Shown here: one piece after another, positions 25,492 to 34,119 of the stretch
How positions within the stretch are numbered: the stretch's first letter is position 1
Layout of the letters: every line of letters begins with the position of its first letter
Origin: an uncultured Acidobacteriia bacterium
Lineage (GTDB): Bacteria > Acidobacteriota > Terriglobia > Bryobacterales > Bryobacteraceae
DNA length: 64,000 nt
Reading direction: 5' to 3'
Assembly: GCA_903875575.1 (NCBI GenBank)
Contig: CAIQWJ010000072.1
Coordinates: 38,300 to 102,299 of the forward strand
The notes under the pieces: generated by a model
Told to the model about the DNA's origin: nothing
Seen by the model: the letters and a program-made list of their open reading frames with translations, nothing else
Database searches by the model: none
Translations under genes and position numbers: made by a program

Positions 25492-27018
25492 ATGTCAGTC
25501 AATTCCCCGCTGCAGGACCCCCTTCGTTTCCATCGCAAGACGCCGCCGTGCGCCGTTGTGATTTTCGGCGCCAACGGAGACCTGACCAAACGAAAACTGA
25601 TGCCGGCGTTGTACCGACTGGCTTACGAAGGCCGGCTCGCGCCGGGCTTTGCCGTGATTGGCATTTCGCGAACGCCCATGAGCGACGACGATTTTCGGGC
25701 GCGCATGCACGATTCGGTGTCACGTTTTTTGGAAGATTCTCCGTTTGACGAAGACCTGTGGCGCTCCTTCGCACAGGGCCTGTTCTATCTGACCGGCGAT
25801 GTTGGCGACGCGGCGCTGTATAAGAAGATCGGCGAATCGCTGGGCGGGGTGGACGAGGAACATGCCACAGCGGGCAATGTATTGTTCTATCTTTCGACGC
25901 AGCCCAGCCAGTATGGCGAGATCGCCGAAGGCCTGGGCGCAGCGGGGCTGGCGAAAGGCGCGGGTTGGCGGCGCATCATCGTGGAGAAGCCGTTTGGTCA
26001 TGACCTGCCGAGCGCGCGCGATCTGAATACGCGGATTCAGGCGCATTTCGCGGAAGAGCAGATCTATCGGATCGACCACTATCTGGGCAAAGAAACAGTC
26101 CAGAACATCATGGCCTTCCGATTCGGTAACGGTATTTTCGAGCCGCTCTGGAACCGACGCTACATCGATCACGTGCAGATTACAGCGGCGGAATCGATCG
26201 GCGTGGAGGGTCGCGGCGCTTACTACCAGGAAGCCGGCGCGCTGCGTGACATGATTCAGAATCACCTGTTGCAGGTGATGGCGACCATTGCGATGGAGCC
26301 GAGTGCCACGTTTTCGAGCGATGCTGTTCGGGATGAGCGCGCGAAACTTTTGCGGTCGGTGCGGATTCTGAAACCGGAGGAAGTAGCCGATAACGCGGTG
26401 GCCGGGCAGTACGGGCCAGGGCGCGTGGCTGGCGGGGCGGTAGTCGGGTTCCGGCAGGAGCCTGGAGTAAACCCGGAATCGACAACTGACACATACGCCG
26501 CTGCAACTTTTCTGGTGGATAACTGGCGTTGGGCCGGAGTGCCGTTTTACATACGCACGGGCAAGTATTTGCCAAAGCGCGTGAGCGAGATTGCGATCCA
26601 TTTCAAGTCCGCGCCGCTTTCGGTATTTCGCAGTTCGGAGACGCCGGGTGAATCGCTGCCGAATCTCCTCATCCTCAGAATTCAGCCGGAGGAAGGGATT
26701 TCGCTGAAGTTCGTTTCGAAGCGACCGGGTGCGGGGATGACGCTGCGACCGGTGTCGATGGATTTCAATTATGGCGCGAGCTTTGGGGAACGTTCGCCTT
26801 CGGCTTACGAGACACTGCTGCTCGACGCGATCATCGGCGACGCGACGCTTTATACCCGGCAGGACATGGTGGAGGCCAGTTGGAGCGCCGTGCAGCCCAT
26901 CATGGATTACTGGGCCGCGCAGAAGTTCAGTTTTCCGAACTACGCCGCGGGAACATGGGGGCCGACGGCATCGGACGCTATGCTGGCAAGGCGCGGGCAC
27001 GTCTGGAGGACTCCGTAG
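25492..27018 (+). CDS. zwf: Glucose-6-phosphate 1-dehydrogenase
   Basis: 508 aa from ATG 25492 (the track's GTG at 25483 adds three residues). FGANGDLTKRKL is the NADP-binding variant of the GxxGDL motif, and RIDHYLGKETVQN holds the active-site His/Lys. It oxidises glucose-6-phosphate to 6-phosphogluconolactone with NADP+. First gene of zwf-opcA-pgl, with the opcA ATG immediately after its stop codon; together they give the oxidative pentose phosphate entry and NADPH. Confidence 0.97.
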   Translation: MSVNSPLQDPLRFHRKTPPCAVVIFGANGDLTKRKLMPALYRLAYEGRLAPGFAVIGISRTPMSDDDFRARMHDSVSRFLEDSPFDEDLWRSFAQGLFYLTGDVGDAALYKKIGESLGGVDEEHATAGNVLFYLSTQPSQYGEIAEGLGAAGLAKGAGWRRIIVEKPFGHDLPSARDLNTRIQAHFAEEQIYRIDHYLGKETVQNIMAFRFGNGIFEPLWNRRYIDHVQITAAESIGVEGRGAYYQEAGALRDMIQNHLLQVMATIAMEPSATFSSDAVRDERAKLLRSVRILKPEEVADNAVAGQYGPGRVAGGAVVGFRQEPGVNPESTTDTYAAATFLVDNWRWAGVPFYIRTGKYLPKRVSEIAIHFKSAPLSVFRSSETPGESLPNLLILRIQPEEGISLKFVSKRPGAGMTLRPVSMDFNYGASFGERSPSAYETLLLDAIIGDATLYTRQDMVEASWSAVQPIMDYWAAQKFSFPNYAAGTWGPTASDAMLARRGHVWRTP

Positions 27019-27969
27019 ATGCCCACCGCGACGGCGATTCGGCCGGACGACATTCTCAAGCAACTAAGCGCTTACTGGACGGATCTGGGTCACGCCGGAG
27101 ATCCCGAAGAAACAGGCGGACTGCTCCGGGCGTGTTCGAAGACCCTGATTTGCTTTGCGGACGAGGAAGAGAATTCACAACAACTGAGCGAGACGCTGGC
27201 GTCGCTGATGCGGGAGCATCCGTGCCGCATGATCGTGGTGCGGTTGCAGGATGGTGAGGACGCGCTGGCGGCGAATGTTTCGTCACAATGCTGGATGCCG
27301 TTCGGCCATCGCCGGCAGATCTGCTGCGAACTGGTGGAAGTGACGGCGTCCATCAATCGACTGGCCGACGTGGCGTCGATTGTGGCACCACTGGCGGCCG
27401 CGGACCTGCCGAGAGTGATTCTGCTGCGTTCGGCGCGTATTGTGCGGGCGGGAGCCTTGCGCAAGATTCTTGCGCTGGGAGACAAGATCATTGTCGATTC
27501 GTCCCGGCAAGGAGCGCCGGGCTTCGGTGAGATCGGTGGCCTTCTTGACGCGGGTCACACGACGGGCGATCTGGCATGGACGCGCCTGACGCCGATCCGC
27601 GCGCTGCTCGCGCAGTTGCTGGAGAACCGGAATCCGGCGGCGATCGTGATTGAGTACGCGGGCAAAGAGGCCGGTCCGGAGGCGCGATACCTGCAGGCCT
27701 GGCTACAGACGTCGCTGCCGGACAGTCAGGTTTCGCTGCGTGGCAATGCGACGGATGGGCATCGGGATCACGGCAAGCCTGTGGTGGTGCGGGTGGATAA
27801 AGATATCCTTGTGCGACTGTGCGAGGGCGGTGCCGAGTATGAGGCGGGGCCCATCGTGCATCGGGCGAGTATGCCGCCGGGGACGGAAGAGCAGTTACTG
27901 AATGAAGAACTGGGGATTGTGGTGCATGACCGCGTATTCGAGCGGGCGCTGAATCACATAACGGCATGA
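27019..27969 (+). CDS. opcA: Glucose-6-phosphate dehydrogenase assembly protein OpcA
   Basis: 316 aa. Sequence and position match OpcA, an allosteric/assembly factor of glucose-6-phosphate dehydrogenase known best in cyanobacteria and actinobacteria. Visible family segments are HPCRMIVVRL, QICCELVEVTA and LAWTRLTPIRALLAQ. The ATG abuts the zwf stop; GGAGGA lies ~7 nt upstream. Its stop overlaps the pgl start by 4 nt. Confidence 0.92.
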   Translation: MPTATAIRPDDILKQLSAYWTDLGHAGDPEETGGLLRACSKTLICFADEEENSQQLSETLASLMREHPCRMIVVRLQDGEDALAANVSSQCWMPFGHRRQICCELVEVTASINRLADVASIVAPLAAADLPRVILLRSARIVRAGALRKILALGDKIIVDSSRQGAPGFGEIGGLLDAGHTTGDLAWTRLTPIRALLAQLLENRNPAAIVIEYAGKEAGPEARYLQAWLQTSLPDSQVSLRGNATDGHRDHGKPVVVRVDKDILVRLCEGGAEYEAGPIVHRASMPPGTEEQLLNEELGIVVHDRVFERALNHITA

Positions 27970-28676
27970 GTACACAAATCTTTCGCAGTGCGACGGCGGA
28001 ACTGGCGTCGGAGGCTTGCGGCGACCGCATTCTTGCGTTGCTGAACGAGGCTCGACTGACCCGTGGGCGCGCCATGCTGGCGGTCTCCGGCGGTTCCACG
28101 CCCCGGCTGATGTTTCAGTCCATGGTGCGACGCGGGTTCGACTGGAGCGGCGTGGAGTTGTTCTGGGTGGACGAACGCATCGTACCGCCTACGGACGATC
28201 AGAGCAATTACCGGATGACGCGCGAGGCATTGCTCGACAGCCTCCAGTTGCCGACGGAGCGGGTGCATCGGATTGAGGGCGAACTGCCGCCGGACGAAGC
28301 GGCAGCGCGCTACATCGCTGATATCACACAAACGTTCGGCCTGGCGGCGGGCGAACTGCCGGTGTTCGACGTGATCCAGCGCGGCATGGGACCGGATATG
28401 CATACCGCGAGTCTGTTCCCCGGAGAGCCACTGATCGGCAACACTCACGATATTGCGGCGGCAGTCTGGGTGCCGAAGATGGGGCAGCATCGGGTGACGC
28501 TGTTGCCTGGCGTGCTGGATTGCGCGCGTCATACGCTGTGTCTGGTGAGTGGCGCGGATAAGACGGCAGGGCTTCGGGAAGTTCTGGGTACCCCGCCGGA
28601 TACGATGCTGCGGCCATCGCAGATCGCCTCGTTGGAGATGGAATGGTACGTCGACGACGCGGCGTGGGCGGATTAA
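27966..28676 (+). CDS. pgl: 6-phosphogluconolactonase
   Basis: 236 aa. Motifs of the DevB/Pgl family: MLAVSGGSTPRLMF, FWVDERIVPPTDDQSNYRM and GMGPDMHTASLFPG. The last has Met where many family members have Gly (GPDGHT); whether it affects activity is not clear. Hydrolyses 6-phosphogluconolactone. ATGA overlap with opcA. Convergent with the J-domain gene 10 nt later. Confidence 0.95.
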   Translation: MSTQIFRSATAELASEACGDRILALLNEARLTRGRAMLAVSGGSTPRLMFQSMVRRGFDWSGVELFWVDERIVPPTDDQSNYRMTREALLDSLQLPTERVHRIEGELPPDEAAARYIADITQTFGLAAGELPVFDVIQRGMGPDMHTASLFPGEPLIGNTHDIAAAVWVPKMGQHRVTLLPGVLDCARHTLCLVSGADKTAGLREVLGTPPDTMLRPSQIASLEMEWYVDDAAWAD

Positions 28677-28686
28677 GCGGCCATCG

Positions 28687-29733
28687 TTACTTTCGCGCCA
28701 GAGTCGAAGTTCCGCTGACCAGCCACTGCTGACTGCCCAGTTCTGTGGCATTCCACGTGACATCGAGCGATCCACCTGGAAGGATCTTCATCATCACGTG
28801 CCCTTTGGCACCGCCGGTTCCCTGCCAGGCAGAGGTGAGCGACGAGCCGCCGGGCGCACCGCTGAAAACGAAATCGACATCGGGCGAAATGGCATGATCG
28901 AGAACCTGGTAGCGCGAGTGGTACATGCCATGGAGCACGCCCTTTTGTTCGGTCACCGTGAGTTCGATGAATTCGGGCGGGTATTGGGATTTACCACCCG
29001 GTGAAGCAGTGCCCGATTTCGAGTACACCCACACACCGACAAACTGTGTGGCGGGCGTGATGGATTGCTCCGGAGCGGGACTGGCTTTTGCAGCAGGTGC
29101 CTTGGCCGGTGCCGCGCTTTCAGCGCTGTTTTCGACGGGTGCATTCTCTTTCGGGATCGTAGAGTCCGCCGAAGTGTCTGGTGTCTTGCCGCTCAGGCGC
29201 GCGAGTTGCGCGAGGGCGGAGTTGCGCTCCGTTTCCAGCGTCCGAACCTGTGCGCGCAGGCGAGCGACCTGATCGCCGGAGTCCCCATCATTGTTATTGT
29301 CGCTGGATTTTGTGTTAGTGGCGTTGCGGGAATCTTGCCCGCGAACTTCGGCGGAGTTGTTGCTGTCAATGGCAAACCAGATCAGGAGGAAGACGCCGAC
29401 CACGATAGCGGCGGCGGCGCCAAGCCGGGTGAGCAGTTTCTTCAGATTGCCGTCAGAACCGCTGAAGACAATGATAGGGGCGTTATGGGACGTGAGCAGC
29501 GAGTCGTCATAACCGGTACGGCGGGTGGGGTCTGAGAGGACAGAGTAGATGCGGTTAAGCTTGCGCATCTGGCGTTCGGCGACTTCTTTGAGTTGGGGGT
29601 CGGTCTGGCCGTCGGGATGGAGGAGGCGCGCCAGGGCGCGGAAGGCATCGCGGATTTCGTCAGCCGACGCGGTGTTATCTAAACCGAGTTCTTCGTAGTA
29701 GGTGATTTCACCGGGGCGTTGCGCTGCCGACAT
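28687..29733 (-). CDS. Membrane-anchored J-domain protein
   Basis: 348 aa. Residues ~10-75 are a J domain with the HPD motif (LLHPDGQTD) needed to stimulate DnaK ATPase. A membrane helix follows at ~115-133 (AAAIVVGVFLLIWFAI), then a coiled coil (QVARLRAQVRTLETERNSAL), an Ala/Pro linker and a C-terminal beta-rich domain (~230-348) that I do not recognise. The J domain is on the N-terminal, cytoplasmic side and the rest is probably periplasmic. No Gly/Phe or zinc-finger region, so it is not DnaJ itself. Confidence 0.85.
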   Translation of the reverse strand: MSAAQRPGEITYYEELGLDNTASADEIRDAFRALARLLHPDGQTDPQLKEVAERQMRKLNRIYSVLSDPTRRTGYDDSLLTSHNAPIIVFSGSDGNLKKLLTRLGAAAAIVVGVFLLIWFAIDSNNSAEVRGQDSRNATNTKSSDNNNDGDSGDQVARLRAQVRTLETERNSALAQLARLSGKTPDTSADSTIPKENAPVENSAESAAPAKAPAAKASPAPEQSITPATQFVGVWVYSKSGTASPGGKSQYPPEFIELTVTEQKGVLHGMYHSRYQVLDHAISPDVDFVFSGAPGGSSLTSAWQGTGGAKGHVMMKILPGGSLDVTWNATELGSQQWLVSGTSTLARK

Positions 29734-29902
29734 CTCGATTCAGAGTAACAAACGGAGGGTGAAGGGACGTGAAAACCGGGGTACCGGCGGACCGAAATGG
29801 GGGAAATGCGGGGAGAGTGGGATAGACTGGATGAGTGGGTGAACGACGCGGCGTTCCTGGGGGCCAGGGAATAGCGGTCGGCGGTCACATTGTTTCAGAT
29901 CA

Positions 29903-29976
29903 TCCCCGGTCGTCTAATGGTAGGACAGCGGCCTTTGGAGCCGTGAATCGGAGTTCGAATCTCTGCCGGGGAGCCA
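29903..29976 (+). tRNA. tRNA-Gln (anticodon TTG)
   Basis: Cloverleaf read by eye: acceptor TCCCCGG/CCGGGGA, D arm GTC-TAATGGTAG-GAC, anticodon stem GCGGC/GCCGT with loop CTTTGGA (anticodon TTG), T arm CGGAG-TTCGAAT-CTCTG, discriminator G and encoded CCA. A short T-run follows. It borders the accessory region to its right and could be an integration site, but I found no duplicated 3' end. Confidence 0.96.
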
Positions 29977-30116
29977 GCTTTTTGGGAGCCCAAGCCTGCA
30001 CGTTTCAAACCTCGCGAATCTACGGTTAACCACTTTAAGCGCCAATCTGTTCTCTTCGGTGGACCGTACAGCTGAAGTACCCCGTGGAGCGTCCCGCTCC
30101 TATGGAAGCTCACTCC

Positions 30117-30338
30117 TCAAATAACTTCCTGATCGAGCAGAATCAAGCCCTTCTTTCCTGCATGGGGACACCTATTCGGAACGGTGCCACGTGACTACCC
30201 GTAGTCATTGGCGCCACGATCACGGTTCGCAGATGATCGTGCACTTCGGGCGGAGATACCACGACACACGGACGCGTCTGTCCTGATTTCGCTCCCGACA
30301 GTGGGATCGAGATTTACGCGCCAAACCTTGCCACGCAT
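30117..30338 (-). pseudogene. mazF: mazF toxin remnant
   Basis: Begins at the ATG overlapping the mazE stop (TGATG). The frame encodes MRGKVWRVNLDPTVGSEI, then one extra base shifts it; the next frame continues CVVVSPPEVHDHLRTVIVAPMTTGSHVAPFRIG, then a missing base shifts back to GKKGLILLDQ, which ends early in TGA. All pieces are typical MazF/PemK, so the toxin has two compensating frameshifts and a truncated end. Too broken for the ORF track to show. Confidence 0.88.
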
Positions 30339-30601
30339 CACCAGACCAAATCCGAGTCCGCAGCATTACCGAATTCACCCAACACCAGCGCATCATCACC
30401 GGCTTCGGCGATCTTTCTGGCTGCGTCCGCCCAACCTGTACGGGCGGGGCTCGCGGGCCTGCGCAATATCAAGGCACCGTCCTCCACTGTCATCTCCGCA
30501 CCGGTCTCACTGTTCAGGCCCAGTTGGGCCAATACTGGCTTGGGGATGACGACACCCTGTGAATTACCGATCTGTCTAACGCTGACACGAACAGCTCTCA
30601 T
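30338..30601 (-). CDS. mazE: MazE-type antitoxin (AbrB/SpoVT fold)
   Basis: 87 aa from ATG 30601, set by the promoter/operator just upstream; the track's longer start is unlikely. Residues ~5-45 form the swapped-hairpin AbrB fold (VSVRQIGNSQGVVIPKPVLAQLGL); the acidic C-terminus would wrap the toxin. It overlaps the mazF remnant. With the toxin broken, it survives as an orphan antitoxin, perhaps as an autorepressor. Confidence 0.9.
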   Translation of the reverse strand: MRAVRVSVRQIGNSQGVVIPKPVLAQLGLNSETGAEMTVEDGALILRRPASPARTGWADAARKIAEAGDDALVLGEFGNAADSDLVW

Positions 30602-30605
30602 TGTG

Positions 30606-30640
30606 ATAACAGTGTTATTCCATTCTCGGTGATCTGTCAA
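30606..30640 (-). promoter_or_regulatory. mazE promoter with palindromic operator
   Basis: On the minus strand: TTGACA (30640-30635), a 17-nt spacer and TAACAC (30617-30612). The -10 is embedded in the 13-bp perfect palindrome ATAACAGTGTTAT (30606-30618), a likely MazE autoregulatory site. The predicted transcription start is ~4 nt before the ATG. Confidence 0.65.
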
Positions 30641-30728
30641 GGCAGCCGTAAACGGTGCGATCCCCGATCTCCAGGCTTCATCCCGTTTCACGGGCTGGAC
30701 AAAGCTATCCTGCTATAGGAACCGCCCA

Positions 30729-31781
30729 GTGCCGCTGAAGCCCAAATTTCGGATCACAAACGCCATCACCGGGAATCTGAGCCGGATCGAGCGGGCGCGG
30801 GGTTTTCTCGATGCAGCAAGGCTTTCCGAGGACTGGATTGCCGGAATGCAGCAGCGGGCTTTGGTGCTGGAGGCGCATCACACGACACACATCGAAGGCA
30901 CCCACCTCACGCTCGATCAGTCCGAACGTCTGCTCGCGGGGGAGAAGCCCGCGGGCGTGAAGGCTGACGATGCCAAAGAGGTCACGAATTACCGCAAGGC
31001 AGTCGACCTGGTAGCAGACTATCTGGGTAGCGGTGATCCTGTGACTGAAGCTCTGATTCGCGAAATCCATAAGCGACTGGTCCGCGGCGTTCGGGGCAAT
31101 GCGGCCGCGCCGGGTGAATACCGCCGGGTTCAGAATTACGTAGCGAATTCAGTTACGAAAGAGATCATTTACACGCCGCCATCGCCGCAGGACGTTCCGC
31201 CCATGATGGCCGAGTTCGTTTCATGGCTGAATGAAGAGCAGGATGTGCATCCGATCCTTGTGGCCGGCATCGCGCAGTTTCAGCTCGTCCACATTCATCC
31301 GTTTCTGGACGGCAATGGCAGAACGGCGAGGCTGCTGTCGATGCTTTGCCTCTATCGCAAGGGCTACGATTTCAAGCGACTCTTCACGCTGAGCGAATAC
31401 TACGATCGCGACCGCCCCAGCTACTACCTGGCTATTCAGAGTGTGCGGAAGCGCGATCTCGATTTGACCGAATGGCTTGAGTACTTCACGTTCGGCCTGC
31501 AATGGCAACTGGCAGAAGTGCAGGAAAAGGGCGAGACCCTCATCCGCCGGGATGTTCTCGCGAAGAAACACAAGCTGTCGGATCGCCAAATCGTGGCGCT
31601 TGAACTGGCCCAGCATGGCGCGACGTTCCAGATGCAGGATTTCGAGGCCCGATGCCCGGGAGTGCACCGGCGTTCGCTGCAACGCGATCTGCGGGAACTG
31701 GTGGAAGCGGACCTCCTCGAGGTCGCGGGCGCCACGAACCGCCTCGTCTATCGGGCACCGTCCGAGGAGCCTGAAAACTAG
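30729..31781 (+). CDS. Fic-domain AMP-transferase-like protein
   Basis: 350 aa from GTG 30729. The Fic core motif [12 protein letters not shown] starts at ~190, so the transferase site is intact. An upstream T-T-H-I-E-G (52-57) fits the inhibitory (S/T)xxxE(G/N) helix of class II Fic proteins, so it should be autoinhibited by its N-terminus. The C-terminal ~90 residues look like a winged helix. Such proteins nucleotidylate target proteins; the target is unknown. Lies among toxin-antitoxin remnants but has no separate antitoxin gene. Confidence 0.93.
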   Translation: MPLKPKFRITNAITGNLSRIERARGFLDAARLSEDWIAGMQQRALVLEAHHTTHIEGTHLTLDQSERLLAGEKPAGVKADDAKEVTNYRKAVDLVADYLGSGDPVTEALIREIHKRLVRGVRGNAAAPGEYRRVQNYVANSVTKEIIYTPPSPQDVPPMMAEFVSWLNEEQDVHPILVAGIAQFQLVHIHPFLDGNGRTARLLSMLCLYRKGYDFKRLFTLSEYYDRDRPSYYLAIQSVRKRDLDLTEWLEYFTFGLQWQLAEVQEKGETLIRRDVLAKKHKLSDRQIVALELAQHGATFQMQDFEARCPGVHRRSLQRDLRELVEADLLEVAGATNRLVYRAPSEEPEN

Positions 31782-31822
31782 CGACAAACTTGCGACACAA
31801 CTAGCGACAAACTTGCGACAGC
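31777..31822 (+). repeat. Two tandem 23-bp repeats at the end of the fic gene
   Basis: AACTAGCGACAAACTTGCGA(CAC/CAG) occurs at 31777-31799 and 31800-31822, identical except for the last base. The first copy contains the fic stop codon (TAG). Probably a slippage duplication, possibly a recombination footprint. Confidence 0.85.
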
Positions 31823-31931
31823 CTCCGGGATGGAGCGAATATTTGAAGGCGTAGCGCTGGAGCGATCGTCCCGCCGATTCGCCCCCCCTCGCCCCCACTC
31901 GTGATAGCATCATCGGTGGAAAACCCTCACC

Positions 31932-33692
31932 ATGCGCCATTCGCAAACCCTGCTACTCACCCTCTTCCTCGCCGGCTCCGCCTTCGCCGCCGACCAGGTC
32001 AAGACAGCCAACGGCACTCTCGAATCCACCACCGTCCGCGACGGCGTCCGCATGTTCCGCGGCATCCCCTTCGCGCAGCCGCCCGTCGGCGACCTCCGCT
32101 GGAAGGAGCCGCAGCCGCCTCAGAACTGGACCGGCTCGCGCAATGCCGACAAATGGGGCGCGCGCTGCATGCAACGCACCGGCGGCGACTACTGGCCGCA
32201 GACCGACAGCATGAGCGAGGATTGCCTCTACCTCAACGTCTGGACGCCCGCTAAGAAGGCGAATGAAAAGCTCCCCGTCCTGGTCTACTTCTTCGGCGGC
32301 GGTTTCACCAGCGGCGACGGCTCCGAACGCCGCTACGACGGTGAGAGCATGGCACGCAAAGGGATCACGGTCGTGACCGTGAACTACCGTCTGGGCATCT
32401 TCGGTTTCATGTCGCACCCCGATCTCACGAAGGAGTCCGCGCACCATGCGTCCGGCAATTACGGCTATCTCGATCAGGTCGCGGCGCTCCAGTGGGTGCA
32501 GAAGAATATTGCCGCATTCGGCGGCGACCCGAAGCACGTCACCATTGCGGGCGAATCCGCCGGTTCCATCTCCGTCAGCGCGCTGATGGGATCGCCGCTC
32601 TCGAAGGGCCTCATCAACGCGGCTATCGGTGAGAGCGGAGCCATGATGTCGACCACGCTTCCCGGCCGGCCTCTGGCCGAAACGGAAAAGGACGGCGTGA
32701 CATTCCAGGAGCGCGCGGGCGCAACAAACCTCTCGGCCCTGCGCGCGCTTTCAACCGACCAGATCATGAACCTGACGGCCCCGGCCCCCGGAGGCCGAGG
32801 TGGTGCAGGCGTGGCGGGCGCATCCGGACCTTCCGGCGCCGCACGCGGCCCCGCGCCCCCCGCACTCTCCTTCACCGTGAACATCGATGGTTACTTCCTG
32901 CCAAAAACGCTGACGAAGATCTTCGAAGCGGGCGAACAGGCGAAAGTGCCCCTCCTCGCGGGAACGAATTCGGCGGAACAGGGCGCGGCCTCCGTGCTTG
33001 GCCAGGATGAACCGACTCCCGCCGGTTTTGCAGCCGCCATCCACCGTCTCTATCCGAATCCGGACGACGCGGATAGGTTGCTGAAGGTCTACGCACCCAC
33101 CAATCAGGATGAAGTCTTCGAAGCCGCCACGGCCCTCGCCAGCGCGCGCTTCATCTCGCTCAGCACGTGGAAGTGGGCGGAATTGCAAACGAGGACCGGC
33201 AAGCCCGTGTATCGCTACTACTATTCGCGCGTTCGTCCGGCCTACACCGGCATGCCTGGTGATGCAGCGGCGGCAGGACCGGCCGGGGGTGGCCGTGGAG
33301 CAGGGCGCGGCGGACCGGGCGGCGCGAGCGGTCCTGGGCGCGGACCGGGCGGCGGGAGCGGTTTTGGACGCGGCGGCGGCCGTGGCGGCCCCCAGGCGCC
33401 TCCCGGCGCGGCGCACTCCGCCGAGATTCAATACGCGATGGGCAACCTGAATCTCGATACCCGTTACGCATGGACGGCCGATGACCACAAAGTCTCCGAC
33501 ACCATGCAGGGCTTCTTCGCTAACTTCGTCAAGACCTACAATCCCAACGGCGCGGGCCTGCCCCAGTGGCCGACGTACGACGCGAAGTCGAATTACACAC
33601 GCATGCATCTCGACGTGGCATCCAAAGCCGAACCGGAGCCGGATCGCGCGCGCTACCAAACTCTGGATGCGATCGTAGAAGCCGCAAAATAG
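31932..33692 (+). CDS. Exported type-B carboxylesterase
   Basis: 586 aa with a signal peptide (LLLTLFLAGSAFAADQ). Type-B motifs: FRGIPFAQPPVGDLRWK, SEDCLYLNVWTP (oxyanion loop GGGF) and the nucleophile elbow GESAGS with Ser ~209. The catalytic His is probably in AAHSAEIQY. Directly before it sits a Gly/Arg-rich insert of ~50 residues (~446-495), with a smaller one at ~284-312. Hydrolyses carboxylic esters in the periplasm or outside; substrate unknown. Coding is C-rich and isolated on the + strand. Confidence 0.93.
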   Translation: MRHSQTLLLTLFLAGSAFAADQVKTANGTLESTTVRDGVRMFRGIPFAQPPVGDLRWKEPQPPQNWTGSRNADKWGARCMQRTGGDYWPQTDSMSEDCLYLNVWTPAKKANEKLPVLVYFFGGGFTSGDGSERRYDGESMARKGITVVTVNYRLGIFGFMSHPDLTKESAHHASGNYGYLDQVAALQWVQKNIAAFGGDPKHVTIAGESAGSISVSALMGSPLSKGLINAAIGESGAMMSTTLPGRPLAETEKDGVTFQERAGATNLSALRALSTDQIMNLTAPAPGGRGGAGVAGASGPSGAARGPAPPALSFTVNIDGYFLPKTLTKIFEAGEQAKVPLLAGTNSAEQGAASVLGQDEPTPAGFAAAIHRLYPNPDDADRLLKVYAPTNQDEVFEAATALASARFISLSTWKWAELQTRTGKPVYRYYYSRVRPAYTGMPGDAAAAGPAGGGRGAGRGGPGGASGPGRGPGGGSGFGRGGGRGGPQAPPGAAHSAEIQYAMGNLNLDTRYAWTADDHKVSDTMQGFFANFVKTYNPNGAGLPQWPTYDAKSNYTRMHLDVASKAEPEPDRARYQTLDAIVEAAK

Positions 33693-34119
33693 CGGCTGCC
33701 ACAATCCGATCCGGCGCGGCGGGCTTTTACAGAAACCCGGAATTTCGACGGCGCAAATGGCGGTGGCCTGGAACTGCCGACCGGATCCGCGTCAACAGCT
33801 CATGGGAGGCCGTCGACGTGCACTCGCCGGTCGTGTGATTAAGAGCCTGTCACCGGACTCCATGTATTTCGTATCGGCACTGCGTACGTTTCGATTTCCG
33901 CCGGAATCCGGGTTCGCTGGTCGCGGTACCGACCATCTCTTCGCGCCCGAATCATTCACCCGCGAAAGGGCCGCAGTTTTCCGGTTTGAGGTATCGAGAT
34001 TCGCACGCGCTCACATCGGGCCTTGTCCCGTCGGCGACGAGCACTGGTCATTTGGCCAGAATTTTCCCGGTGATAATGCGGGCGCGGGTGCGGAAACCGC
34101 ATTTTCGCGCTTGCCTGTT
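33693..34119. other. Non-coding stretch, no feature recognised
   Basis: 427 nt between the carboxylesterase and arsA. Short ORFs on both strands look like shadows. I see no hairpin with a U-tract, no inverted terminal repeats and no recognisable protein remnant. Confidence 0.5.

Noticed and set aside
29903-30120. Integrase attachment site at tRNA-Gln
   Set aside because: No integrase gene and no second copy of the tRNA 3' end were found in the window.
30208-30549. 113-aa plus-strand ORF over mazE/mazF
   Set aside because: Runs antisense to clear MazE and MazF sequence and has shadow-like Arg/Pro/Ser composition.
33693-34119. Insertion sequence or transposase fragment after the carboxylesterase
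   Set aside because: No inverted repeats, no target duplication and no transposase motif in any frame I read.
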